Below are positions 35,613 to 47,383 of a DNA stretch of 64,000 bases, piece by piece. Where the stretch lies: NCBI GenBank assembly GCA_916613615.1, contig OU744721.1, positions 71,987,060 to 72,051,059 on the forward strand, in the 5' to 3' direction. This DNA is from Steromphala cineraria (lineage: Eukaryota; Mollusca; Gastropoda; Trochida; Trochidae). A program made the translations under genes and the position numbers. Under the pieces are notes generated by a model. That model saw only the letters and a list, made by a program, of their open reading frames with translations, was not told the DNA's origin and searched no databases. How positions within the stretch are numbered: position 1 is the stretch's first letter; the number at the start of each line of letters is the position of its first letter.

Positions 35613-37000
35613 TAGAGATATGTCTGGTAAACTTTTGCCGTTCCTCATAGATAAACGTTAAGCCGTGAAAGTGCTGGAACTTGTTATCTCTCTTAAGAAT
35701 AAATTGATGAATAAAGTACAAATATTTTATATATTATTACATTGAACATTTAAGTCCATAAATTCATTATTAAGACATTGAATAATATTCTATCCTCTTA
35801 AAACTGTTAAATCAAGAGTAAGATTTGATAACAAACACCGCTGGGCTTAAATTGTTAAGACGTAGTATTTATAAGAATGTTTGTGATTAAATTTTATCTG
35901 TACTGTTGATGCAATTTATGCTGTATTGTCCGACTTAAATATGTTTCTAAATTATTGAATAAGAAGATAATACTAATGAACAGGACCACATTTTTAAAGG
36001 TTTTTAAATTTCAATTCAATGTTACAATTATATTCGAAACTATCGTACATAAGAACATGTAAAACATACTAACAAACACACTTTATTCAACTAAAATATT
36101 TTATTCAAAATAAGGGATATAGTTATTTTTGCACCACAAAAGCTTGTGTCCATCAAAAACTGCCTGATTTATCTGTAAAACCATGACATTTACCATACTT
36201 TTGATCTCTAAAAAGGAAGGGAAGCCAGCTAATGCCAATAAAAAACTAAACATGCTTAGCTTCCGTAGCTTTGATAACCTAGTAATGAACTCCATTTGAC
36301 TTTCTGTGGATCTCAATTTGTTTATAATATTTCAAATTCTTGTACTTTTAACGGTCAGGTCCGGTTGTAATGTTATACAAATGTTGATGAGATCCCCAAG
36401 CTACTGCAAATGATGTCAATGTAATAAGCAGTAATGCAGGAGAGTTAAGAGACCCGATAATAAATTGTACCATAAAAAGTACATGCTGACATTTATTCCT
36501 AATGAGCAGCAACAACTAGGACATAAGTAGTAACGAAAGCTTGATTTGCTATTTAAGTATATTTGGCTTTAACAAGAAAATTATTTCTCCTGTGTATACT
36601 TAATGATTAAATAAACAAGACGATACAATTATTATATCTTGTCTGATAAAAATTGAATTTCATAGAAAATATTTCTGGTAATAAAGTAAAACTTACTGAA
36701 CTACCAATTTTGACATAATTTCGGAACATGAATACATAAACAATATCTACACAATATATGAAGTCTCTTCCAAGAATAAATTCTTTTCAAACGTCCTTGC
36801 CTTGATAAACGCTAATTGACAAAATTACTGAACCTTACGACATGCATGTGAATAATATGAATGTAATCAAATTGTTATTTTCTTTAAAACACCTATTATA
36901 TATTTCGAACAATGTTGAGGTATTTTCAAAGAGTCATGATCATGATCGTAATTGTGCAGTTGTACAAGTTGCATCTAATGAGCACCACCAACCTGTAAAG

Positions 37001-37102
37001 TTACCTCCCTCCCAGTACCTCATAAACAGCGTCAATGTCATCATAAAGGTTGTACTTAAGAGACAATGTCTTTAATGGAGAGCCTGGTTTATCGTTAGCC
37101 AT
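37001..37102 (-). other. Coding-like block MAN-3 (33 codons plus stop)
   Basis: Minus-strand frame MANDKPGSPLKTLSLKYNLY then DDIDAVYEVLGGR-stop. It has the closest N-terminus to MAN-2 but stops earlier because EER is GGR followed by TAA. Preceded by AATTAACCAG. Either a terminal fragment of an exon or a decayed copy; no family recognised. Confidence 0.35.
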
Positions 37103-38350
37103 TAAATCTGGTTAATTGTTTCCAACATACTTTTGATGTAAGAAGAACATTGAATCGCCGTGGTTGTTTTATATCCTGTAACATCCTCTCTGCTTGAATT
37201 GAAACAAACTCTAAAGTTTGAAACTTGATGTCAAACCTGCCTCTTATTGCTGATCAGTTTATCAATTCCATTCCATGATAGCTGTAGCAATGATACACAG
37301 CAAAATAGTTTTAAAGATGGTTTGTCTTGACACTGTTTGACAATAATGAATACATGACTGGAAGGATAACAAGTAGTTTGTTACAGGTTATCTATGAGCA
37401 ACCATGAGTATGACGCAGTCTAGATCTGATTTGTGATCCAGTGGAATGACAAACCTGATCTTAATAATGGTTTTGGCATTTCAATGATAATTCACAGGGT
37501 CATCATTATACCTTACATTTATACATCTCCATGTCATATGCCTTTGATGGTAATCTTGTTATAAACTCACACTATGAAGTCTTTTTCAAGAATAAATTCT
37601 ATTCAAACTTCCCTGCCTTGATAAACGCTAATTGACAAAAGTAATGAACCATACGACATGAATGTGAATAATACAAAATGTCCTATGCATTTAATAGTAA
37701 TCTTGTGACAAACTCACACTATGAAATTCAAACGATATGCTCCCTTCTGATTGGATTTAACAAAGCCAAGAGACCTGTGTAATCTCGATGAACCATAGAG
37801 TGGAGTTTATACAAAATAAACCGCAACAATCAGCTGCTAATGATATGAACTTATAATAGATGTATATAATTGCTTTTTGCATACCTTTTACTCGTATTCC
37901 TTATGGAGTTAAGACTTTTTGAGAACTAATAATAATAATAGTTATCGATTGTTGGTTGTCTTATATATTGTAAGGTATTGTTTTGAATTAACCTATTTCA
38001 TTTTCAAATACTCCATTTAGTCAGTATGGTCAGTAACTTCTTCATTCAGGTTAAATATCTTTGAACAGTTTTATGTTCTGACAAAAGAACAAGTAGGGTT
38101 CTCAATAATGAACTTTGTAAAATATGATAATACTTCGACAAACTTCACTCATAAACAAGCATTTAGAAACAACTGACAAACGTCTGATCTGACTATGCTG
38201 TTGATAAGATTAGAAAATATACAAGACAAAATGAGATCAAGAGATGCACAGAGACTATACAATCATTGACTAAATTAGCTAGTTGGTCCTTAACAGAAAA
38301 TCCTATTACATGAAGGCTCTTTTCTGTATTGGTGCTGTTTACATGAGCTT

Positions 38351-39499
38351 TTCATAACTGATCCTACGTTTGTCCATGCAGCAGTAGATAATCAACAGGA
38401 TAATGCATTCTTGACATTTATGTTTGTGCCTTTCTTTAGATTTATACTCTTCATTACACAAATCGCATAAGAATGATCTTAAAATATTCCTGAGAAACTA
38501 ACATTTTAAATAATGTTGCATATGTATGATTCTGCTCTTTAGCCAAGACTTTCATGATGATAAGGGAATCAACAAACGTTTTCTACTTTTAACTTCATTT
38601 GGATAGATGAGCAGTTTTCATGTTGCTTTTGGCGAAAATACACCGATATATACCAAATATTTAAGGCAATGTTTTATGATTATTTGATTACAAAGTGATT
38701 TCCTACTTCTGGTGAATAATCTAAACTGTAAATAAGGCTTAAATTATTTTCAAATGACGAATCCCTTTTCTATTGTATTATATTAACTTAGTAATTGTTT
38801 ATGTTCTATTGAAATAGCTAAAACAAATATGACACGCCCTTTGGTTGTATGCGCTGACGACAAGTAGTCCCTGAAGTAGTATGGCAGTTCTAGATGACAA
38901 TTAATACATAACAAGAGTAACTGAGACATGATTCTGCTGTATTTATTACAATATCATGTTACTTAACTGAATCGCATTTTCAGAATAAGTATAATTTGCA
39001 GAATGAAAATTCATTTCATCAAAATCTCATACTTACATCAATGATAATCCATGCATTTCTCAAATTCAGATCAATTGATTTTATTTGTGTATCAATTTAT
39101 TCATACAATATATATTCTCACTGTATTGTATAGCAATTGATTTGAAAAGGGGGACAAAAATTTTAGGTTACGAGCAGACACGTAGCAAATGAACAAGTGA
39201 TGAATTTATACGTTTTATATATATATATATATAGTTACGGTGGAAAAAAGGAGAAAGCAAACATTTTAAAACATTGACACCGTGCTGTGGTACAAACAGT
39301 AGCACACAAATTTCAAACTTTCTTTACAGAAAACGAGTTATATTAATAAGAATCATTCTGAACTTTCAACTTAGATTAATGATGGACCTTTATTATAACA
39401 TTAGAGTACATTTGACTATATTTCAAAACCTCGCCCCTTCACCAACCAAAGATTCTTGGCTCCAGCGATCCTTTATAACGAGAAACATTAATTTGGAAA
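38351..39499. other. AT-rich spacer with a (TA)n tract
   Basis: Nothing gene-like that I can support. A (TA)9 microsatellite lies at about 39216-39233. The frame at 39274-39507 has no recognisable features. Confidence 0.5.
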
Positions 39500-42212
39500 G
39501 AAAATGAAAAGCACTGGTATTGGAACCTAATATCATTACAATGACGAGAAGTGTCAATGTAACTATACCGTAAATCAAACTTCACAGGAAGTTGGTAAAT
39601 GGACTCCTTTTAAGGAATAAATGAATATTTCGATTGTGACACAAGTGTAATGCTAATTGGGTCTTGATCAGGAAGGTGCTGCATTTCAGGAAATTGTCAG
39701 TGTTGAAGGAATGGGTTTTCTTCTCTGTTAAATGTTTCAAGTCCCGATAGACCATGTTCTGACCTTTTAGAATTACGTTTTATCGTTTAACTTTTCTGTT
39801 AAGAAGTAAAAAGGAACAATGTTAACTGAAGTAAAATCTTTCGTGGTGAAATAATTTGACAATTTGAATCGATTCCATATGTCATCACTTAAAATGTTAG
39901 CAATTCGGAACATTGCATCGCATTATTTAAAGTAAAGGATTGGTGCACAGTAAAAATCCAGCATACAATTTAAACTTGATTCAGACATCATATCCTTTTA
40001 ATACTTTGTGTATATTTCTATGTGTCAACGTTGTACAATATGGTCTCACTAAAGAAAAATATAGTTTACATCTCGTGATTGTGCTAACTTGTACCGGTAA
40101 AAGACAGGCCATTTAATAAAAGCATATATATATGTTGAATTATTACAGGCATTGATAATTGGCTAATGTGGTTGATCTGGTTGACCTCGTCTTCTTTCAA
40201 ATAGACTTGTATAAAAATAAAAATTACTCAAATTGAAAACCAAATGTACTGTTTAGTCAGTATTTAATGCACTGTTTTGTGGAAACAAAATAGTTTATTC
40301 TGATTTGCAGTCCTTTTCATTTAGTAACTGCATTTAAAACAACCTTCTATTAAATACTTTATTCGTAATGCAGAAATAAAATTGATCTACTTAGCATCAA
40401 GCATGGTAAATAATTGTGTCTTCTGCTTTCTTCCCTTCTGATAACAAACTTATTATTTCCGTTTATCAACTAAAGTGAGTGAGTTATTGTTTAACGCCAT
40501 TTTGGAATCTATCCCAAAAAATACTAATTCTAATTAAGTAATTAAACTGTTGAGTTAAAATTCACATTAATGTGAATTATCATTTATGATTGAATTGTTC
40601 TGTTCTGCCTTAGTTTAAATAAACTGTCATTGATAATTGTTAAACTATTGAGTTCCCACTATCAATATTTGAACAACACAATAACAGTTCACATAAATAG
40701 CTTCACACGCCGCGTGGCTACAAAAGGAATGAAGAAGTAGTTAACTCTTGTTTTGAAAAATGGTTTGCTTCGAGGTCAAGGTCTTTTCGAAAACAAAAGA
40801 TTTGTTTTCAATACCGTTTGGAGATTGAAATGAAATAATGAATTAAATCACGTTAGTTGTGAACCAGCAGTACTAGAAGCGAAAGTAGAATCTTAGAATT
40901 TTACTATTAGAATGTAGAGTTATCAAATTGACTTTAGGTGAATACTCACAAGGTGAAAGATGCGCTATGCCAACCAGATATTCCAGGAATTGAACTTTAA
41001 CGGGTTTGGATATTTTCATACACAGAAAACAATTGCTGGAATATTCATAAAAAGATTTTTCTCTCACCTTCAGCTTGATATGTTAGTGCACAATTATTAT
41101 TATAACTCGAATGGGCTATGGTTTGATAGTACTTTTCTTGTTAGATATATGTTCAATGTATACAGACAAACACCATGTACAAACGCAGATCCGATAATAA
41201 ACTTTATTCCTTGTAATGCACATCCTCTAGCCGTTATCCGACATTGAACCAATATTTTCAAAGCTTTTAATTGCATGCTACTCGCCTGAAACATATAAAA
41301 CTTTATAATCATTTATTACAACAATGTAAATGGACAAGAAATAAGTAATTAAGTACAAGCATTGTCTTTGTGTAATCTTGAGAATTTAGATATAATTTAT
41401 ATTCATATAATAGACAAACACCGACCCTTCCAGCAGACGTTCTAAGATATTTGCAGCTTACTATTTTAACAAAAATATTGAGGAACCATATGATACAGAC
41501 ATACCAAAATATAGCGCATATCTGTTTAACTGAACTGTGTTATGGAAACACGTACTACTTGCTTAAAGAAAGTGGTTTCCCTAAAACTCCAAACTCAGCA
41601 CCTTGAGTATTTGTTGATTTGATTACCTTCTAACAGCCAGCTATCTGCACCTGCGGCCCTGTGGTTTCCACTTGGGAAAAAGAATGAGAATAATGAATTA
41701 GCTCAATTTTGAATTGAATTGCATTTCTATCAAACTAAAGAAATAAAGAATTCATCGTTGTGTTTTTCATAAATGATTGCTAAAATCAATCTGAATAAAC
41801 AAATGTGACCATTGTGCCCACATTTGATAACATGGAACGAACGTTAAATAACACTTAAACTTAACCAACAATAATTGTAAAATAAAACAAACTGCTTTAA
41901 CGACAGATTTGCAAGCATTTCGTTACAAGCGTTGCATATGAGCAATTGTCAATGATTATCAAATGCTAAAAGATTATGATAAAGGCAATGTATTTATTAA
42001 ACATCACAATGTAATTAATTTATTTTTACACCAACAATATTAAGTTAGAACCACTTGACCGAATGGACGTCATTCTCTTGTAAAGCTACTACTTATAAGT
42101 ATTCATGAAACAGTACTATATATTTTAATGTTTAACAATTACGAGATTTATAAAATTATGTCAATGAACATATACCATCAACCACTATAAACAGGTCGTT
42201 AAAGCAAGTTCC

Positions 42213-42623
42213 CTAACTGAACACGCTCCATTTAAAGTATTGATAGCAGGGACACATTACAGGTTGTTCAAATGCTTTCGATTGCTTGGTCCGAGAAGAG
42301 CTTTCGTTCATGATTTGCAATCCCCTGCACTTCCAACTTAAGTATTTAAAGCTACTAGGTGGATCAACTTCAATGCGTTTTGCCTGAGATTCTAAAGTAG
42401 CGATAATGTTATCAACGTGAATCGATTCCATCAAAATTAAGATTGTTTCCCACTTGATTCCACGTAAAAGGCTGGTAAACAATTTGAGTTTCTTTAACGC
42501 AGTTATTTTTCTTAAAGGCTGCTTAGTAATTGTATTTTTCTCTGTTACATTTTCACGAACGCTAGAATTTAGTTGTTGTTTGACATTGTGAAAATGTTTT
42601 AACATATTGAAACAAGGATTCAA
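42213..42623 (-). other. Open frame with MNESSS block (unit 3)
   Basis: A 136-codon minus frame. Its C-terminal part, SSFKYLSWKCRGLQIMNESSS, is homologous to the repeated block of the 28612-28998 frame; the first ~100 residues have no counterpart there. It is Lys/Ile-rich with no domain, signal peptide or membrane segment. More likely an open stretch in the duplicated unit than a gene. Confidence 0.2.
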
Positions 42624-44492
42624 ATACTTAGACTAGCTTAAAGAAAAACGAAACAATTTTAAGTTGATGAATTTGATGCAGAAAGTGAAACAGTTGACAG
42701 AAAAGAAAAAGAAAATATGAGGTAGGTAGAACACAATGAAATACAAGTTTTAGATACAACAAATCGAAACCTAAGAAAATCATTGCATGCTTGAATTGCG
42801 TCTCCCCTTTTGAAAACAACTAATTCGTTGGTGACATCACAAACTCGATTGAGATTTTCTTACTTATCTTGCTACACTTTTCTGAGTTTACCTGTTACAT
42901 GTCAATCAGTTGTGAGATCAAAACTGCCCTGTTAAGATTCTGTCAATCATATTTAATATGGTAATTCTGATTTCAACTAAGCAATCAACATGCTTTTATT
43001 AATCATGAATGTATGACATCATGATTAGATTTGAAATCGTTCACTTTGAAACAATAAAAAGTACCTGTTCTAAGCACTATTCGTCACTTTGGTTAGTAAA
43101 TCGAGCGATATTTTAAATTGCCTTGACTACGGCATCAGTTTAAAGACATCATAGGTTTTCCAAATAATCTGTTGGACTTCTTTTTATACACTTTGACCAA
43201 AACCTCCAATTAATAAAACACTTTGCCTTAACAGTAATCGAAATACAACAAAGTTGGTGGAAGTATATAAACGTAGACGAAAGGCGTTTTTTTGCAAATA
43301 GTTTATCTTCAAATCTTGTTTATGAATCTTGAGAATCTGATTGTTAACCAAAAATTGCAATTTACATGTGTAAATAATAGCAAACGTCCGTTACTAATTA
43401 AACATTAAGATTTATATCTCAAATAGAATAGGCAATTTCAATCCAGCTGTTCATTTGTAAAGAAGTATCGACATTCAATAATGATGTTTTTTGCTATTAG
43501 ATTTGCAATAATGTAGTTATGCAGATCATCAAATAAGGATGATTAACAAAACGAAAATCAGTAATTGCTATTTGAACAATAAGTGAAGATTTGCATATTC
43601 AATTGGAAAAGGTTAGGATGATATTTTGGAATATGTTTTCTTTTGTACATGAATGGCGAATTAGCAATCATGTAAGCAGGGGGTAGGTTAAATAAAGGTT
43701 TGAAATATGAAAATTACTGGTTGGAAACAAAGTTTAAATATTAAAATTGTGTGTCGATAAATGGTTAAACCGGAACTTAAGGCCAAATTACCAAGTCACA
43801 GGTAATATTCCCTCGTTAATGTCCTGTTCCCAGTTCCTCATGCAAAAGGAAAATGTTAGTTCTAGTGGTTGTTCAAATTGAAAGTCATACCTTTTTTAAT
43901 AACTTGTCGCCTCCTCCATTAATAATTTTTAGAAACTGTCACCATAATTTTGTTAGTAATAATGATTTTCACAACCGAATCATTGGCGAGCGCTAATGTT
44001 TGCCAAATTGTATTGTAAGATAATGGCCTAATTAAATATTTCCCGCATGTAATCATGCAAGAAATTACCTCAAAATCAGTGAGTGGTGAGATTACGTGGC
44101 TTATGAAAATAGTCATTGCCAGATGTCTTGCATAATAATAATAATAAGAGTTATTAAAAAGCATTTTAAATTGCCGATTTCGTTAGATATTAGTGGTGAT
44201 ATCAAGTGATGGTGTATTTTATTAGATATGACATGACATTTTGAGAAGTTAACCTGTTCTATATCCACACAAAGTCAATCCAGATATTATCCACTGATTC
44301 ATTTATACACCACAATTTGTCAAGTCACAGTGTAAATACCAAACTCAACCGAGTTCAGTCGACCTATTTCATAACCTGTATACTTTTAAGAAATGGACTT
44401 TCACTTTCTGAAAAAGTATGAGGCAGTTAATTCAATCTTATATACTCATTCGTTGAGTTATGCAACAGTATTAGTGATCAATGCTTTCTTTT
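42624..44492. other. AT-rich DNA within unit 3, nothing recognised
   Basis: Short frames only. A (TAA)n-like run lies at 44131-44148. No paired repeats seen. Confidence 0.5.
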
Positions 44493-44573
44493 TATACCCC
44501 GCTCCCAAAAGTGACCATAGAAACTAAATACTACACTTACATTAGGATTCAATTGAATTGCAAAACTGATTAA

Positions 44574-44911
44574 AAGGGGCAGTAACACGTTTATTGAAAA
44601 ATAATTATTACGTTTTCACTCATAATTGTACGAAAAGGCTAAATGTGTTGTTTTGATAGTGTCAAAAATCTCATTACATAAAAGCAATCTTCCATAGTCA
44701 GAGAACAAATTATAAAGATTCACATAAAGTCCATCGGCGGGCATTTTTGTGTGAACACCTTTAATTCATTTTCTGTAAGAAAAAGGAATTGCATGGCTGA
44801 ACTTAAGATTATATATATTTGATTTGTTACTGGTTCATTGAGTTAAAATACATTGTCTTTCAATTTTCCTGACATAACATAATATTTTCCCTAAAACAAG
44901 CTATTGCCGCT
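44574..44911 (+). mobile_element. TTAA MITE type 1, full-length diverged copy
   Basis: Flanked by TTAA (44570-44573, 44912-44915). Left AAGGGGCAGTAACACGTTTA, right inverted AAAGCGGCAATAGC. Interior GGCGGGCATTTTTGTGTGAA and CTTTCAATTTTCCTGACA match the intact copy. Nested inside the element at 44493-45774. Confidence 0.8.
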
Positions 44912-45360
44912 TTAATTCATAATGAAGGCAATGAAATTGGAGATAAACGTTGCCTGATTGTAGCCTATTTCAGCTCTTATGAAAGTGACTATGTATTATG
45001 TTAATGATTCCAATAAATTCAAAATTGTATTAAAGAAAACGTTCAATGTCCTTACAATGTCGCTTTATCATAGTAGGTATAAGAAATTAGTTAAAGATTT
45101 AAAGATAGTCACAGTAAATAACACGCAATATATGTATTCATTGATCAAGTTTCTAGTTATGTTTTGAGTTGTGGTCGAAGGTAAACAAATGACCTCCTTG
45201 CACAGTCATTGGTATCTATAGAGAAGGAGGGCACACATCTAAAATAATAATGATGTCTGAGGGACATATACCAAAGGAACATCTAGTGACTTTCGTGATT
45301 ACATATATGAAGTGTTTTGACATTTGAACAAATAGTATCCGAGTTATGAACGGAACTTAA

Positions 45361-45716
45361 AGGGGCAGTAGCACGTTTTTTGATAATTTTATATTTTAAC
45401 ATTTTCACTGATAATTGTAAGTTAATGATAATTGTATTACTTTGACAGTGTCAAAAATCTCATTACATTAGCCAATCATCCATAGTCAGAGGACAAAATA
45501 TGAAGATTCACATAAAATCCATCGGCGGCCATTTTGTGTGAACACCTTTAATTCATTTTGTGTAAGAAAAAGGAATCGCATCGCTAAACTTTACATTATA
45601 TATTTGAATTATTACTGCTCGATTTAGTTTAAATATACTGTCTTTCAATTAGAACCAATAATTTTCATTTTCCTGACATCACATTATATTCCCCTTAAAA
45701 ACGTGCTACTGCCCCT
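45361..45716 (+). mobile_element. TTAA MITE type 1, intact reference copy
   Basis: 356 bp between TTAA duplications (45357-45360, 45717-45720). Left AGGGGCAGTAGCACGTTTTT; right, inverted, AGGGGCAGTAGCACGTTTTT, a perfect 20 bp inverted repeat. Interior landmarks: CCATAGTCAGAGGACAAAAT, ATCGGCGGCCATTTTGTGTG, TTTTCCTGACATCACATTAT. TTAA use fits piggyBac-type mobilisation. No coding capacity. It sits 58 bp from the 3' end of the host element. Confidence 0.92.
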
Positions 45717-46464
45717 TTAAAGTGTGACGGACGGACGCGCTGATTGCTATACCCAACACTTCGTAGGGGGTATAATTAGCATACTTCAAAATTTTCAATT
45801 GCTCTAATATTAAATGAGATAGATACAATGTTTTCAAGAATATATCTTTTCAAATTTGCGACTTACAGTGGGCACAAGTGATATTTTGGAATAACACTGA
45901 AACACAACTACATTACTGAAAACACAACCATTGTTCATATACACAAAAATTGTCGAAATAGAATTACTAACGTCAGTAGTCATTTTCAGCAAATATATAG
46001 CAACTATCGGTTTTTTTTAAAGTCAAGGTGATCGATACAATTACTTTTTAACGACATCAGCTACGATAAACTGTGTTGAGAGCAACAATTGCGCTCAAGT
46101 CTGAAGGTATTGATAATCACTTCACAGGTATGCGCTTAGCTGGTACAAGAGTCTTTGATTGGTTACGAAGAAGGCAGTGAAGAGCTTTCATTCATGATTT
46201 TGCCTTCCACGGTTTTCGAACTGAGTGTTTGCAGAAACCTGTTTAAGTACCATTCATTTTGACTAAGGATATAAGGTAGCTATAATGGTACGAAATCAAC
46301 CATATTGAGAATGGTTTGCTCCTTGGAAACCCCGAAAAAAGATTATTTGCAAACATTTTATTTCAGAAACAGTCCAGTTCTTTATCTTAAGGGTAGCTTA
46401 AAAATGGCAATCACATTGTATGTGCGGTCGGAAGTTTCTGTAATACCTACACATACAAATATTG

Positions 46465-46772
46465 AGAAGTGAAAATGAAAATAAATGTAGGACAATGTAT
46501 TAAACTAAATGAAGCAGTAATAAAGCAAGTTTATCATGTAAAGTTCAGCGATGCGATTCCATTTTCATTCACAAAATGACCTAAAGGCCATCAATACACT
46601 TTATATGAAGCTTTACATTTTGTTCCCTGACTGTGGATGATTGTTTTGTGCGATTTATTGTTTTTACACTATCAAAATAATACATTAAGCATTAACGTTT
46701 TACAAAGTACATTAACAATTATCAGTGAAAATTTGCAAAATATAAAATTTTCAAATACGTGCTGTTGACCAT
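46465..46772 (-). mobile_element. TTAA MITE type 1, inverted degenerate copy
   Basis: Reverse orientation: GTAAAGTTCAGCGATGCGAT, CACAAAATGACCTAAAGGCC, a CTGTGGATGATTG stretch and the terminal ACGTGCTGTTGACCAT, followed by TTAA at 46773-46776. The far terminus is not preserved. Confidence 0.7.
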
Positions 46773-46915
46773 TTAAGACTGGTTAATATAGATATAACCA
46801 CCAAACGTTATTTTCTTCAAATTGAATATAATAGTAAAGTGACCGGCCAGGGTACTTTTTAATAGCAAAGTGTTGTTTGACATCGTATGTATTTGAAAAG
46901 TCCATCCCAAAGTAG

Positions 46916-46934
46916 CCCCCCCCCCCCCCCCCCC
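46916..46934. repeat. Poly(C) run of 19
   Basis: Nineteen consecutive C, next to the degenerate MITE. The glycine-rich minus frames here come from this run. It is also a likely place for sequencing or assembly length error. Confidence 0.95.
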
Positions 46935-47383
46935 TTCTATACCAAAAAGCTCTAAAAGCACTAGATTGGCCACCATAGGCTTTTCTTTTGGGCAACACAT
47001 TTAATGATAGTTATGTATAAGTTGTATTATAATTTATCTTGAACATGACCTTTTACCTTATAGGAAAGAATATATCAATATGGATCAAAGGGACAAAAAT
47101 GTTTTGAAACCTTTGAATTAATATATACTTCTTCTGTACAATAATTATATCACAATTAATGATTCCACATTTTCTTTGCCAAAGATGAACGAGACTTAAC
47201 CTTGATGGGCACATTTTCTACTTTAGAACGAAAGCAAGTAACTTATATATGCCTTTCTGTTCACGATATATAACCATTTAGCAAACACACATCCATATTT
47301 TAAATTCATGATCTTGCTATGGCAAAATAATCAATTTTGCATAAGCAGTTCTTAAGCATAAGCTAACAAGCATTCATATAAAG

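Larger units (their letters stand above)
29285..38350. repeat. Segmental duplication unit 2
   Basis: Collinear with unit 1 but enlarged by insertions: an expanded spacer at 32.35-34.95 kb containing two elements (33544-34121, 34150-34846) and a TA-inserted MITE at 35026-35612. It lacks ~560 bp of unit 1 sequence between GCGAGCAAGATTGTTGTA and the family A repeat. The right end stops soon after the 70 bp identical patch at 38336. Confidence 0.85.
44493..45774 (+). mobile_element. Tandem-monomer-type element, TATACCCC termini, carrying two MITEs
   Basis: Starts TATACCCCGCTCCC (44493) and ends with a hairpin in which TATACCC is answered by GGGGGTATA (about 45748-45774), preceded by GACGGACGGACGCG. 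Same terminal logic as the elements at 34150 and 58466. Its own sequence (e.g. GGACATATACCAAAGGAACA, TATCCGAGTTATGAACGGAA) is interrupted by two TTAA MITEs at 44574-44911 and 45361-45716, so most of its length is secondary insertion. Without them it would be ~590 bp. Confidence 0.6.
39500..46300. repeat. Segmental duplication unit 3 (diverged)
   Basis: Anchors shared with units 1 and 2 in order: TTGGAACCTAAT (39517), TGTGACACAAGTG...GCTAATTGG (39639), AAGGTGCTGCATTTCAGGAA (39674), TATTTGTTGATT (41609) with GCACCTGCGGCC (41648), AGTATTGATAGCAGG (42237) with GAAGAGCTTTCGTTCATGAT (42295), and the TCTTTGATTGGTTACGAAGA / AGGCAGTGAAGAGC block (46150). Long insertions separate them, including the nested elements at 44.5-45.8 kb. 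The oldest split in the array by eye. Confidence 0.65.

Noticed and set aside
46773..47000. Glycine-rich minus frames of 71-75 codons
   Set aside because: Caused by the 19-base poly(C) run; no other coding feature.
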